The notes beneath the pieces were generated by a model. It did no database searches. It was not told the DNA's origin and worked only from the letters and a program-made list of their open reading frames with translations. DNA of 64,000 nucleotides from Peribacillus simplex (GTDB lineage Bacteria > Bacillota > Bacilli > Bacillales > DSM-1321), in the NCBI RefSeq assembly GCF_030123325.1, contig NZ_CP126106.1, positions 1,206,001-1,270,000 of the forward strand, given 5' to 3'. Below, one piece after another: positions 33,578 to 42,871 of this stretch; the stretch's first letter is position 1; each line of letters starts with the position of its first letter. The position numbers were made by a program, and so were the translations under genes.

Positions 33578-34852
33578 TTGAAACGTATTCATTATAGCTG
33601 GGTTATTTTAATCATAACCTTCTTCTCGATTATTGTAGCGGGAATCGTTAGGTCATCATCGGGAGTATTCATCGTACCATTTGAAAGTGAGTTCGGTTGG
33701 GACCGGTCCGTCATTTCTTTAGCTTTCGCCATAAGTCTTTTTCTTTATGGATTATCGGGTCCATTCATGGCCGCTCTAATTGAAGTGCTTGGATTGAAGA
33801 AAATGATGGTATTGGCCATGTCCACTTTATTGGCAGGGATTTTCCTCACTTTTTTCATGGAGCATGAGTGGCAGCTTATTTTAATTTGGGGAATTATCAT
33901 TGGACTGGGTTCCGGAGTGTTTTTAACGGTATTGAGCCCATATGTGGCAAATCGTTGGTTTGAGAAGAGGCGGGGGCTGGCGGTAGGGATACTGACGGCA
34001 AGTACAGCAACGGGCCAACTCATTTTACTTCCGGTTTTAGCCATCATCATTGAGAATTATTCATGGAGATGGGCGATTGGATTAATTTTGATCCTTAGCT
34101 TGATCATGCTGGCAATCATCCTTTTATTCATGAAAAACAATCCGATGGATGTCGGCACTCTTCCATATGGATTGGAGGAGGAAAGTCAGGAGGCCGTTAT
34201 AGTCCAAAAGAAGAACCCCATCGCCATGGCTTTTCAGTCATTGATTCAAGTAGTGAAAGTGAAGGAATTCTGGCTATTGGCAGGGAGCTTTTTTATATGC
34301 GGACTTTCAACGAGCGGGTTGATCGGCACACATTTCATTTCTTACTGCATTAGTTTTGGTTTACCGGTTGTGACGGCAGCATCACTGCTATCTTTCATGG
34401 GAATCTTTGATTTGATTGGTACGACTGTATCCGGGTGGTTATCAGATCGTTTTGATAACCGTTGGCTGTTGTTTTGGTATTACGCTCTAAGGGGTGCTTC
34501 CCTCGTATTACTTCCTTTTGCGCTAAATGAAGGCTCAATCGGTCTATTGATCATCTTCTCCGTTTTTTATGGCCTGGATTGGATAGCCACCGTTCCTCCG
34601 ACCATAAGCATTTCAAGGCAAGTCTTTGGCATGGAGAAAAGCGGGATTGTATACGGATGGATATTCGCGGCCCATCAGGTGGGTGCGGCAGTGGCGGCGT
34701 ATGGTGGAGGGCTTATCTTCAAAATATTCAATTCCTATACATGGGCATTCTTCCTGGCAGGAATCTTTTGCTTATTGGGCAGTTTGTTTGTCATACTGAT
34801 AAAAAAGCAAAAAGCGGTCACGAAAGTTAAAGCTGATGCAATGGAGTTATAG
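33578..34852 (+). CDS. MFS transporter (oxalate/formate antiporter-like)
   Basis: A 424-residue protein with about twelve transmembrane segments in two halves and a central hydrophilic loop (around residues 195-220). The motif-A-like region FLYGLSGPFMAAL and GWLSDRFDNRW in the second half are typical of the major facilitator superfamily; the N-terminal pattern resembles monocarboxylate or oxalate/formate transporters. The substrate is unknown. A TTG at 33578 follows GGGGGAG and is preferred to the TTG five codons upstream. A DUF418 gene starts 41 bases downstream and is probably cotranscribed. Confidence 0.85.
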   Translation: MKRIHYSWVILIITFFSIIVAGIVRSSSGVFIVPFESEFGWDRSVISLAFAISLFLYGLSGPFMAALIEVLGLKKMMVLAMSTLLAGIFLTFFMEHEWQLILIWGIIIGLGSGVFLTVLSPYVANRWFEKRRGLAVGILTASTATGQLILLPVLAIIIENYSWRWAIGLILILSLIMLAIILLFMKNNPMDVGTLPYGLEEESQEAVIVQKKNPIAMAFQSLIQVVKVKEFWLLAGSFFICGLSTSGLIGTHFISYCISFGLPVVTAASLLSFMGIFDLIGTTVSGWLSDRFDNRWLLFWYYALRGASLVLLPFALNEGSIGLLIIFSVFYGLDWIATVPPTISISRQVFGMEKSGIVYGWIFAAHQVGAAVAAYGGGLIFKIFNSYTWAFFLAGIFCLLGSLFVILIKKQKAVTKVKADAMEL

Positions 34853-34893
34853 AAAGGATGTTAAATCTGTATGGATGAAAGAGGGTGTACCCT

Positions 34894-36075
34894 ATGAAGG
34901 GCACAATGGTACCATTGCAGGAAAGTAAACGGATCGTAAGCATCGATGTTTTACGTGGATTGGCCATTTTAGGCATTTTTTTAGTGAATATGCCTTCTTT
35001 CCACTCTCCGCTCTTATACATAGATGGTGCCGGGCAGTGGTCCGAGGGATGGGACAGGATTTTGTACAGATTCAGTGATATTGTCGCACAGGCCAGCTTT
35101 TATCCGTTATTCGCCTTTCTGTTCGGTTTTGGGGCAATCATACTAGCTGTAAGGACTGAAGAAAAGGGTATTTCATTTCCTTCACTATATATGAAAAGGC
35201 TAAGTTTCCTGCTGATACTTGGGTGCATTCATGCTTTTTTCATCTGGCATGGGGACATCCTCATTAATTATGCTGTATTTGGGTTTGCATTTTTATTTTT
35301 TTATAAAATGAAGGGCAGGAATTTAATTCTGCTAGGCTCGGTTTGTTATGTCCTGCCTTTTGCGATATTGGGTTCGCTATTTCTTATATTGGGCATTTTT
35401 GATAGGGAAGGGATGGCAATAACGACTGATACGGCGATGATGAAACAGTCTTTGGAAGTCTATCAATCTGGTACATTTATGGACATAATGAGTCAAAGGG
35501 CACAGGATTGGTATATGGTGAACAACCCTTTTAATGCCATTATCCTTTTTTTATCGATTTTTCCGTTTTTTTTAATTGGAGCAGGCGTTGCAAAACAAGG
35601 CATTCTACAAAATCCAACCAAATATAAACGGCAATTGAAAATGATTTCGATTGTAAGCTTGCTATTGGGCATGTCAATTAAGATTCTGCCGTATGTGACG
35701 GTTTACCATTTTGGTACGATATTCGTGCAGGATTATTTGGGAGGGCCGTTACTTACGACTTTTTATATCACGGCAATCGCGCTCTTGGCGGAACAGGCAG
35801 GGGCTTTCCGCCTCTTACATCCGCTTTCGTATATCGGAAGGATGTCGATGAGCAATTACTTGTTCCAATCGATGGTATGTACGGCCATTTTTTATTCCTA
35901 TGGCCTTGGATTATATGGATCAGTCTCTTATACGACAGGATTTGTTTTCTTAATGGCCCTGTTTTGCCTGCAAATTCTGCTTTCCTTATTGTGGATGGGG
36001 CTGTTTAAATACGGACCGGTTGAATATATATGGCGTTTGGTTACATATGGTAAAAAGCCGGTTATGCGCAGGTAG
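34894..36075 (+). CDS. DUF418 family membrane protein
   Basis: A 393-residue polytopic membrane protein with about eight to ten hydrophobic segments. It opens with the family signature IVSIDVLRGLAILGIFLVNM, has YPLFAFLFGFGAIIL and LGCIHAFFIWHGDILINYA in the first half, and ends in the DUF418 domain with GRMSMSNYLFQS and FKYGPVEYIWR. The function of the family is unknown; distant similarity to acyltransferase-3 membrane enzymes is often noted. The ATG at 34894 follows GAGGGTG. It probably shares a transcript with the MFS gene. Confidence 0.87.
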   Translation: MKGTMVPLQESKRIVSIDVLRGLAILGIFLVNMPSFHSPLLYIDGAGQWSEGWDRILYRFSDIVAQASFYPLFAFLFGFGAIILAVRTEEKGISFPSLYMKRLSFLLILGCIHAFFIWHGDILINYAVFGFAFLFFYKMKGRNLILLGSVCYVLPFAILGSLFLILGIFDREGMAITTDTAMMKQSLEVYQSGTFMDIMSQRAQDWYMVNNPFNAIILFLSIFPFFLIGAGVAKQGILQNPTKYKRQLKMISIVSLLLGMSIKILPYVTVYHFGTIFVQDYLGGPLLTTFYITAIALLAEQAGAFRLLHPLSYIGRMSMSNYLFQSMVCTAIFYSYGLGLYGSVSYTTGFVFLMALFCLQILLSLLWMGLFKYGPVEYIWRLVTYGKKPVMRR

Positions 36076-36208
36076 GGACCTATTAAGAATAAATGTAAAT
36101 GATGTTCATTAAATTGTTGGTTTTATGCATTCAGGTAGATCCTTAGTTTTGTTTTTTTGTAAAAGCCTATGATATGATGAAATGGAAACTGAACGAGGGG
36201 GCAAAACA

Positions 36209-36553
36209 ATGACTACACATATGCATATTACGGCTTGGGTTATCGGAATCATTCTTTTCTTTGTCACATATTCGATGCTTAAAGGTGGAAATCCGAAAGC
36301 GAAAATGCTACATATGATAACACGGTTGTTCTATCTATTGATTTTCCTGACTGGCGGTATGCTGATCACTGATTTTGGTGCTTACGCAGTAAAAATGATT
36401 GTTGGAATCATCGTGATTGCGGCGATGGAGATGGTGCTGGTCCGTACGAAAAAAGGGAAAAGCACGAGTGCCATGTGGATATTGTTCATCGTAGCGCTTG
36501 TATTCGTCCTTTATTTAGGGCTTTCGCTGCCACAAGGAATGGACTTTTTTTAA
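36209..36553 (+). CDS. yisL: YisL family membrane protein (UPF0344)
   Basis: A 114-residue protein with four hydrophobic segments covering nearly its whole length. The start MTTHMHITAWVIGIILF and the LHMITRLFYLLIFLTG block match YisL of B. subtilis. The function is unknown. The ATG at 36209 follows GAGGGGG; an ATG nine codons upstream overlaps that site. It converges on yisN over a long hairpin, with asnO beyond, giving the yisL-yisN-asnO order of B. subtilis. Confidence 0.88.
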   Translation: MTTHMHITAWVIGIILFFVTYSMLKGGNPKAKMLHMITRLFYLLIFLTGGMLITDFGAYAVKMIVGIIVIAAMEMVLVRTKKGKSTSAMWILFIVALVFVLYLGLSLPQGMDFF

Positions 36554-36562
36554 TACAGAATT

Positions 36563-36605
36563 GAAGACGGGTAAATGAGGAAATCTCATTACCCGTCTTC
36601 TTTTG
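36563..36605. terminator. Convergent terminator between yisL and yisN
   Basis: GAAGACGGGTAA ... GAG pairs with CTC ... TTACCCGTCTTC apart from one bulged base, followed by T4. Confidence 0.85.
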
Positions 36606-36609
36606 CCCA

Positions 36610-37176
36610 TTATTGTGAATTCACTTTCTCAATGACGATCCTTTTTCCAGTGTTCAGGGTGAATTCAAAACGATCGTGATCCTTTTTCCCATAAGAAAAG
36701 TGGTGCTGAACGAGACATATTTGGCTCTCGTTATCAAAGGTGAAGAAATTAACGCCTGACTGGTTAGGGACGGCCCTTAAAAAGGTGAGCTGGTTATAAC
36801 TATATATACAATCATAAATAGAAAAATCAAGTGAATTCAAAGTCGTTACAAATTGGAAAAAGGAATCATCGTTCAATTCTTCCAATAAACGTTCAAAAGA
36901 GTAGAGCAGCTTTTTGCGTATCCGAATTGGCTCATTTTCCCTTAAGAAGGTGATTTCCCGGTGAAGCAGGATTTTTCCCTCTTCTTCAACTACTCCTTGC
37001 TGCCAGCGCCCACCCCTGTACACTTCAATGATGCTATCAACGTGGTCTTCAATGGAGCAGGCCTCATCTGTTTCATCATCGAAAAAAATCCATTGTTGAT
37101 TGATATTTTCCACTGTTCCTTCGGTAAAAGCTCTTGTTTGCCTGTTCATTAACTTGATTCGTTGTTGCTGACTCAT
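36610..37176 (-). CDS. yisN: DUF2777 family protein YisN
   Basis: A 188-residue soluble protein of the DUF2777 family. It starts MSQQQRIKLMNRQTRAFTEG and includes VEVYRGGRWQQG-like (here IEVYRGGRWQQGVV) and SFERLLEELNDDSFFQFVTTL. No enzymatic motif is visible and the function is unknown. The ATG follows GGAGGTAT. Position between yisL and asnO supports the name. The 285 bases between it and asnO hold no gene that I recognise. Confidence 0.82.
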   Translation of the reverse strand: MSQQQRIKLMNRQTRAFTEGTVENINQQWIFFDDETDEACSIEDHVDSIIEVYRGGRWQQGVVEEEGKILLHREITFLRENEPIRIRKKLLYSFERLLEELNDDSFFQFVTTLNSLDFSIYDCIYSYNQLTFLRAVPNQSGVNFFTFDNESQICLVQHHFSYGKKDHDRFEFTLNTGKRIVIEKVNSQ

Positions 37177-37461
37177 ACATATACCTCCAATAGTGGAATC
37201 CTCACCTACTTTTTAGTCAAAATCCAATGAAAATATAACTGTATATTTTAAAATATTATGGACAAATAACCATCTTTCCGTCTTTGCATAGGCTATGTTT
37301 AAACACGGGATGCTTTGCTCAACAATTCATTAACGACGCCGGGCGATGTGGGCAGGGTAGTCCTACGGAATTGCTGATCGATACTTAGGGACTGTAAATC
37401 TTTTTTTAGATAGGGAGCCAATATATTTTTGATAGTCCGGATAGAAAGGATGAAGTGTAAA

Positions 37462-39309
37462 ATGTGTGGGATAACAGGCTGGGTGCATTTTCAAAAAGAT
37501 TTACGGACGAAAACGAAAACATTGGAAAACATGACAAAAACGTTGGCAAAGCGGGGGCCAGACGAAGAAAATGTTTGGAGCGAAGCCCATGTTGCCTTTG
37601 GTCATAAACGGTTAACGGTTGTCGATGCGGAAGGCGGAAAACAGCCGATGACGAAAAATCACGAAAACGGCAGATATACACTTTGTTATAATGGTGAGCT
37701 ATATAACACCGAGGATATTCGTAAACAGCTATTATTAAAAGGATATTCCTTTAACGGTCATTCTGATACAGAAGTTTTACTAACTTCTTATATAGAATGG
37801 AAAGAAAAATGCATTGACTTGTTCAATGGGATTTTTGCATTTGCGATTTGGGATGAAAAGGAACAGAAATTATTCGTTGGAAGAGATCGCATGGGGGTAA
37901 AACCATTCTTTTACGCGGAAAGGGACGGCGGGTTCATTTTCGGATCGGAACTAAAGGCGATCCTGGCCCATCCGGATGTTAAAACGGAGATTGACCGCGA
38001 AGGGTTGTCTGAAGTTTTTGGTGTTGGTCCATCCCGAAAGCCAGGTTCAGGGGTATTTCATAATATCCAGGAATTAAGGCCTGCCCATGCGCTTACCTTA
38101 TCAAGGAAAGGCCTCCGGATTTGGAGATATTGGAATGTGAAAAGCGAAGAACATCGGGATACTCTTGATGAGACGGCCGAGAAGGTTCGCTTCCTTGTCG
38201 AAGATGCAGTCACACGGCAACTTGTATCAGATGTTCCGCTTTGTACCTTCTTATCGGGAGGGCTTGACTCAAGCGCGATAACAGCCATTGCGGCAAACGC
38301 CTATCAAAAAGAAGGAAAAGGCCAGCTTCATACGTATTCCATCGATTATGAAGATAATGAGCGCTATTTTAAGGCAAATGATTTTCAGCCTAACTCTGAT
38401 GGGTATTGGATAAAAAAGATGTCGGATACCTTTAACACGGTTCACCATTCATCGATCATCACTCAAGAGCAGTTGACGGATTATTTAACGGAAGCTGTCC
38501 TTGTAAGGGACCTCCCAGGCATGGCGGATGTCGATTCTTCTTTACTTTGGTTTTGTAAGGAAATCAAGCGGGATTTTGTCGTAGGCCTATCCGGCGAATG
38601 TGCGGACGAAATTTTTGGCGGTTATCCTTGGTTCCATCGTGAGGATGATTTGAATCGTGCTGGTTTCCCATGGATGAGATCGACCGGGGAGCGGGTATCT
38701 TTATTAAAGACGGAATGGCGCGAGAAATTGAAGCTGGAGGAGTATGCGCAGGAAGCTTATTTGACCACCCTTGCCGAAACGCCTAAATTGGAAGGGGAAA
38801 GCGGTGTGGCAGCAAAGCGGAGAGAGCTTTTCTATATGAACTTATTATGGTTCATGACGACGCTCCTTGACCGGAAGGACCGGATGAGTATGGGTGCAAG
38901 TCTAGAGGTGCGCGTGCCATTTGCCGACCATCGCCTTGTTGAATATGCATGGAACATTCCTTGGGAAATGAAAATGGAAGGCAACCGTGAAAAGGGTATT
39001 CTAAGGAAAGCGTTGGAGGGGCTGTTACCTGATGAGGTATTGTATCGTAAAAAAAGTCCATATCCAAAAACCCATAACCCTATATATACAGACCGTGTGC
39101 AGGCGTGGTTGAAAGACTTACTTACGGATAAAAATTCGGTCCTGCATGAGTTTTTCGATAAAAAGAAGCTAACCGATATAGTAGATTCCAAGGGTGCCGC
39201 TTTTAAAGTGCCGTGGTTCGGGCAATTGATGTCTGGTCCACAGTTGCTCGCTCACTTGGCACAAACCCATGTATGGTTCAAAGAATATGATATCCAAATA
39301 ATCGATTGA
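37462..39309 (+). CDS. asnO: Glutamine-hydrolysing asparagine synthetase AsnO
   Basis: A 615-residue asparagine synthetase B. The class II glutaminase domain begins with the nucleophile Cys2 (MCGITGWV), which sets the start at 37462; later KRGPDE, GYSFNGHSDTEVLL and FGSELKAI blocks follow. The C-terminal synthetase domain has the PP-loop-type FLSGGLDSSAI (ATP pyrophosphatase motif) and GLSGECADEIFGGYP. B. subtilis AsnO is almost the same length and is important in sporulation. It lies next to yisN as in B. subtilis. The ribosome site AAGGATGA is moderate. It converges on the amylase gene. Confidence 0.93.
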   Translation: MCGITGWVHFQKDLRTKTKTLENMTKTLAKRGPDEENVWSEAHVAFGHKRLTVVDAEGGKQPMTKNHENGRYTLCYNGELYNTEDIRKQLLLKGYSFNGHSDTEVLLTSYIEWKEKCIDLFNGIFAFAIWDEKEQKLFVGRDRMGVKPFFYAERDGGFIFGSELKAILAHPDVKTEIDREGLSEVFGVGPSRKPGSGVFHNIQELRPAHALTLSRKGLRIWRYWNVKSEEHRDTLDETAEKVRFLVEDAVTRQLVSDVPLCTFLSGGLDSSAITAIAANAYQKEGKGQLHTYSIDYEDNERYFKANDFQPNSDGYWIKKMSDTFNTVHHSSIITQEQLTDYLTEAVLVRDLPGMADVDSSLLWFCKEIKRDFVVGLSGECADEIFGGYPWFHREDDLNRAGFPWMRSTGERVSLLKTEWREKLKLEEYAQEAYLTTLAETPKLEGESGVAAKRRELFYMNLLWFMTTLLDRKDRMSMGASLEVRVPFADHRLVEYAWNIPWEMKMEGNREKGILRKALEGLLPDEVLYRKKSPYPKTHNPIYTDRVQAWLKDLLTDKNSVLHEFFDKKKLTDIVDSKGAAFKVPWFGQLMSGPQLLAHLAQTHVWFKEYDIQIID

Positions 39310-39311
39310 AA

Positions 39312-39346
39312 AAAACGGGGCGAATGATTTTCATTGCCCCGTTTTC
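39312..39346. terminator. Convergent terminator between asnO and the amylase gene
   Basis: AAAACGGGGC / GCCCCGTTTT with a 13-base loop, suited to both strands. Confidence 0.88.
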
Positions 39347-39352
39347 ATTGCC

Positions 39353-41107
39353 TCAATGATTGAATGCGAGAATTTTATATTGATAACCACCCAATTCAAA
39401 TTTACTTTCCTGGGTGGTTTCTTTTGTTCTTAAATCGGTTAGTGTACGTCCTTTCAAATCAAAAGGGAGGGTAAAGGATTGCTGGACATCCGTCGGATTG
39501 ATGAGGATCACGACAGAACGTTCCCCATTATACTTTTGGTAGGCCACGATATTTTCGTTTCCGGCAGTATCAAGGAATTTGAACTTTCCGTCATTGGCGA
39601 GTAATCGTTCTTCTTTTCGCAAGAGGATCAATGCCTTAATTTCATTGAAAAGCTCGGTATTTTGTTTTTCTTCTTCCCAGACCATGCATTTTCGGCACCC
39701 TGGATCCATGCCTCCGGTTAAGCCGATTTCATCTCCATAGTATATACAAGGGCTGCCACTGAATGTCAGCAGGATTGCGTGGATGAGCTTGGCCCGAGCT
39801 AGATCTTCCCCGCAATCCGTGAAAATCCGCGGTGTATCATGGCTTCCAAGAAGATTGAATGTCACGTCAAAAACATTGGTAGGATAACTGTGATAGATGG
39901 CTGTCATTTGTTCTGTGAACTCGCGTGCATTGATGGTTTGTGAAGCGACCAAGCGAAAAACTTGGTTGGTAAACGGGTAATTCATGACTGCATCGAACTG
40001 ATCGCCGCGAAGCCAGGGCATCGAGTCATGCCAAATTTCCCCAAGAATATAAAGGTCAGGCTTTATATTTTTCACCGTTGTTCGAAATTCACGCCAGAAT
40101 GGCTGATCGACTTCATTTGCCACATCGAGCCTCCAGGCGTCTATATCGAACTCCTTGATCCAATAAGCCGAGACCTCAAGCAGATATTCTTTCACCTTCG
40201 GATTCGCAGTATTCAATTTTGGCATCGATTCAAAAAAACCGAATGTTTCATAATTGGGCCTTTCCCCTCCCTTAAGCGGAAAGCTGTGTGGGTGGAACCA
40301 ATCCTTATATTTCGATTTCTCCCCTTTTTCGAGTAAATCCTGAAAAGGGGGGAAGTAGTAGCCGCTATGGTTAAAAACGGCGTCCAGCATGACCCGGATA
40401 TTCCGTTTATGGCATTCGGCTATTAGTGTTTTCAATGTTTCCTTCGTTCCGAATTGCGGATCGATACTCCGATAATCAATCGTATCGTATTTATGATTGG
40501 AGTAGGCATGGAAGATTGGCGTGAAATAGATTCCGTTGATGCCGAGATTCTCGAGGTAATCCAAATGTTCAATGATTCCTTCGAAGTCCCCGCCAAAAAA
40601 ATTATCCACGGCCGGATCTTCACTTCCCCAAGGTATCACGTCTTCCGGATCATTGTCGGGGTTTCCGTTCGCGAATCGTTCAGGAAAAATTTGATACCAA
40701 ACTGTATCTTTGACCCATTTCGGTGCCCCGAAAACTTCATTTTGATGTAGATAGGGAATCGCGAAATAGCTTCCTGGATCTCGGGGGGCTTCATTAAAGA
40801 AGCCCTTTTCCGTGTAAATGGCACTTTCATCTCCTGAGGATACCTTGAACCCATATCGAATTCTTCGGTAGGGAGGCTTCACATAGATATGCCAATAATC
40901 ATAACGGTCATCGCTGCCTGATAAACTCATGGGAAGTTCTTCGTACTGCCACTGACCATCTTTATCGGAAATGTATGGATCCCCAAAAATCAATCCAGCT
41001 GAGGAGATATCTTGTTTTTTCGTACGTAGGCGGATATGTAGGGTTTCAGTGTTGATGGTATAGCCGTAATTGTCATTAGGTCTATGGTGTATGGATGAAA
41101 ATTCCAT
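39353..41107 (-). CDS. Cytoplasmic GH13 neopullulanase/cyclomaltodextrinase-type amylase
   Basis: A 584-residue glycoside hydrolase of the GH13_20 type: N-terminal domain (1-125), catalytic barrel with nucleophile D328 in WRLDVANEVD, acid/base E357 in LGEIWHD and third aspartate D424 in GSHDTPR, with H247 in DAVFNH. There is no signal peptide, so it should cleave imported maltodextrins or cyclodextrins. It corresponds in type to MdxD (YvdF) of the B. subtilis maltodextrin operon. The ATG follows GGAGTGG. It is divergent from the sugar-binding lipoprotein gene, sharing a 361-base control region. Confidence 0.92.
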   Translation of the reverse strand: MEFSSIHHRPNDNYGYTINTETLHIRLRTKKQDISSAGLIFGDPYISDKDGQWQYEELPMSLSGSDDRYDYWHIYVKPPYRRIRYGFKVSSGDESAIYTEKGFFNEAPRDPGSYFAIPYLHQNEVFGAPKWVKDTVWYQIFPERFANGNPDNDPEDVIPWGSEDPAVDNFFGGDFEGIIEHLDYLENLGINGIYFTPIFHAYSNHKYDTIDYRSIDPQFGTKETLKTLIAECHKRNIRVMLDAVFNHSGYYFPPFQDLLEKGEKSKYKDWFHPHSFPLKGGERPNYETFGFFESMPKLNTANPKVKEYLLEVSAYWIKEFDIDAWRLDVANEVDQPFWREFRTTVKNIKPDLYILGEIWHDSMPWLRGDQFDAVMNYPFTNQVFRLVASQTINAREFTEQMTAIYHSYPTNVFDVTFNLLGSHDTPRIFTDCGEDLARAKLIHAILLTFSGSPCIYYGDEIGLTGGMDPGCRKCMVWEEEKQNTELFNEIKALILLRKEERLLANDGKFKFLDTAGNENIVAYQKYNGERSVVILINPTDVQQSFTLPFDLKGRTLTDLRTKETTQESKFELGGYQYKILAFNH

Positions 41108-41468
41108 TACAAAACCACTCCAATTCTATAGGTATTTGGGGAGGTGAAAAAGGAAACTTCCGGCTGTTTTATGAGGGGGGCACCATGAAGTTGCACTAAG
41201 CCAGGTAAAGTGTTTTTTCAATATGGTTATATACCCGATTTCAATTGAAAGAAGCACTTATTATCTAAAAAATAACAAAAAGTGTACATCACTACAAGTA
41301 AATAAATACACCAAGGAAAAATGTTGTAAAAACCAAAGCCGTTCATATAATGATAACAATAGCTTTGGTATCGTTTTCATTAAGTGGCTTTGTTTGAATG
41401 AATGAACTGAAAAATCAGTATTATTTGGTGCTTTTGGACATGATAGAATAAACATTTTAAAAAGGAGA
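41108..41468. promoter_or_regulatory. Divergent control region of the alpha-glucan locus
   Basis: This 361-base region between divergent genes contains an imperfect inverted repeat, ATGATAAC (41350-41357) and GTTTTCAT (41373-41380), overlapping a cre-like box at 41366-41379. A 60-codon frame starting at 41223 lacks a ribosome site and is not considered real. Exact promoters were not assigned. Confidence 0.45.
41366..41379 (+). promoter_or_regulatory. Candidate cre (CcpA) box
   Basis: TGGTATCGTTTTCA fits TGNNANCGNNNNCA and departs from the tighter consensus TGWNANCGNTNNCA at one position. It lies 90 bases before the binding-protein start, where catabolite repression of a maltodextrin locus would be expected. 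Confidence 0.45.
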
Positions 41469-42722
41469 ATGAAAGTGAAGAAGCTGATTTTTCATTTGTT
41501 CATGTCCATGTTTTTAATCTTAAGTGTAAGTGCTTGTGGTACCAGTTCAAATTTGGAAAATGAAGTAGTGAAAGAAAAGAAGAAAAAAGAAGACGAAGCC
41601 AGCAATGAAGCGAAGCCGGAAAAATTGATCATTTGGGAGGAAAAAGGTAAAGCGGAGGCCCTAAAGCCGGTGATTGAAGCTTTTGAAAAAGAATATGGAA
41701 TCAAAGTTGAGCATAAAGAGCTTGAAATAGCTACCGAGATGTATGAGCGGCTTCGAAGTGATGGGCCAATCGGAAACGGAAAGGCCCCGGATGTCGTAAC
41801 TTTTTCACATGAAAAAGTCGGGCAAATCGTGAAGGAAGGCTTAATTCAGGAAGTGAAGGTGAAAGATGAGGTATTGAATGCCTTCATTGAGCCTTCAATT
41901 AGTGGGGAGATGTATCAAGATAAGGTGTTTGGATTGCCAAAATCCGTAAACACATCCGTTTTCATTTATAATAAAAAATTGATGGCTAAGGCTCCGGAGA
42001 CGATGGATGATCTTTATAAAATGGCGAAGGAATTAAGAAAGGGTAACGTGCATGGTTACTATGCCAAATGGAATGATTTCCATGATTCGTATGGAGTGAT
42101 CGCTGGAATGGGAGGTTATATATTCAAAGATAAGAATGGAAAACTGGACCCTTCCCACATTGGTTTGAATAATAAGGGTGCCACAAAAGGGGCTGCTTAC
42201 ATCCAAAAATGGTATAAGGCGGGTTTGATTCCTAAAGGCGACAAAGCAGCGATCGAGAAGTTGTTCATACAAGGGAATTTGGCTTCTATCATGAGTGGTG
42301 ACTCATTAACAGAGGAAAAGGATACAGGAATTGCCCCCATGCCCGAATTGCCCAATGGCCAGCCAATGAAAACGTTGATGGAAATCAAAGGCTGGCATGT
42401 AACAGCATTCACTAAACATCCTTATTGGTCTACCAAGTTAGTTGAATATTTGACAAATGATGATAATGCAATGCAGCGTTATGATTTAACAGGGGAAATC
42501 CCTCCTAATAAATCAATCAAACACAATGCCGAAATCAATGAAAATGAAAGGGCACAAGCCATAAGCATACAATTACAATACGCTGAACCAGTGCCGAATA
42601 TACCGGAAATGAATAGAGTATGGGGACCGATGAATGCAGCCATGGATGAAATAAGCACTCAAAAAGCAAATCCAAAAAGGGCCTTGGATAAAGCGGTTAA
42701 GACGATAAAAAAAGAACGTTAA
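41469..42722 (+). CDS. Maltodextrin-type ABC transporter substrate-binding lipoprotein
   Basis: A 417-residue extracellular solute-binding protein (family 1). A lipoprotein signal peptide ends in the lipobox LSVSAC (cysteine 23), followed by a charged linker rich in lysine and glutamate (about 30-50). The mature protein has LIIWEEKGKAEALKPVIEAF, GNGKAPDVVTF and a late FTKHPYWSTKLVEYLT block, similar in layout to MalE/MdxE. Genes for permeases and ATPase (mdxF, mdxG, msmX type) are not in this window, so it must use components encoded elsewhere. The ATG follows AAAAGGAG. A catalytically dead amylase gene follows it. Confidence 0.88.
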   Translation: MKVKKLIFHLFMSMFLILSVSACGTSSNLENEVVKEKKKKEDEASNEAKPEKLIIWEEKGKAEALKPVIEAFEKEYGIKVEHKELEIATEMYERLRSDGPIGNGKAPDVVTFSHEKVGQIVKEGLIQEVKVKDEVLNAFIEPSISGEMYQDKVFGLPKSVNTSVFIYNKKLMAKAPETMDDLYKMAKELRKGNVHGYYAKWNDFHDSYGVIAGMGGYIFKDKNGKLDPSHIGLNNKGATKGAAYIQKWYKAGLIPKGDKAAIEKLFIQGNLASIMSGDSLTEEKDTGIAPMPELPNGQPMKTLMEIKGWHVTAFTKHPYWSTKLVEYLTNDDNAMQRYDLTGEIPPNKSIKHNAEINENERAQAISIQLQYAEPVPNIPEMNRVWGPMNAAMDEISTQKANPKRALDKAVKTIKKER

Positions 42723-42739
42723 TAATGTTCTTCCTTTTC
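42712..42739 (+). terminator. Possible weak terminator after the binding-protein gene
   Basis: AAGAAC / GTTCTT, overlapping the stop codon, precedes CCTTTT. The stem is short, so read-through into the next gene is likely. Confidence 0.35.
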
Positions 42740-42871
42740 CGATTCAGTAACTATAACCAGTTTCACCAATTTGTCCCTTTAGTGTAAAGTTTTTTATAAA
42801 TTGGATTTGACGTTAAAGGGCCAAAAGGCTAATCTTAAAGGCGTAAAGAGATAGCTAGGAGGAGAGCGGAT

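Noticed and set aside
37320..37400. A T-box-like string (CAGGGTAGTCCTACGG) before asnO
   Set aside because: It differs from the T-box core at several positions, and no specifier stem or terminator/antiterminator pair could be drawn.
41223..41405. A 60-codon frame in the divergent glucan control region
   Set aside because: No ribosome site, low-complexity residues, and it covers the likely operator sites.
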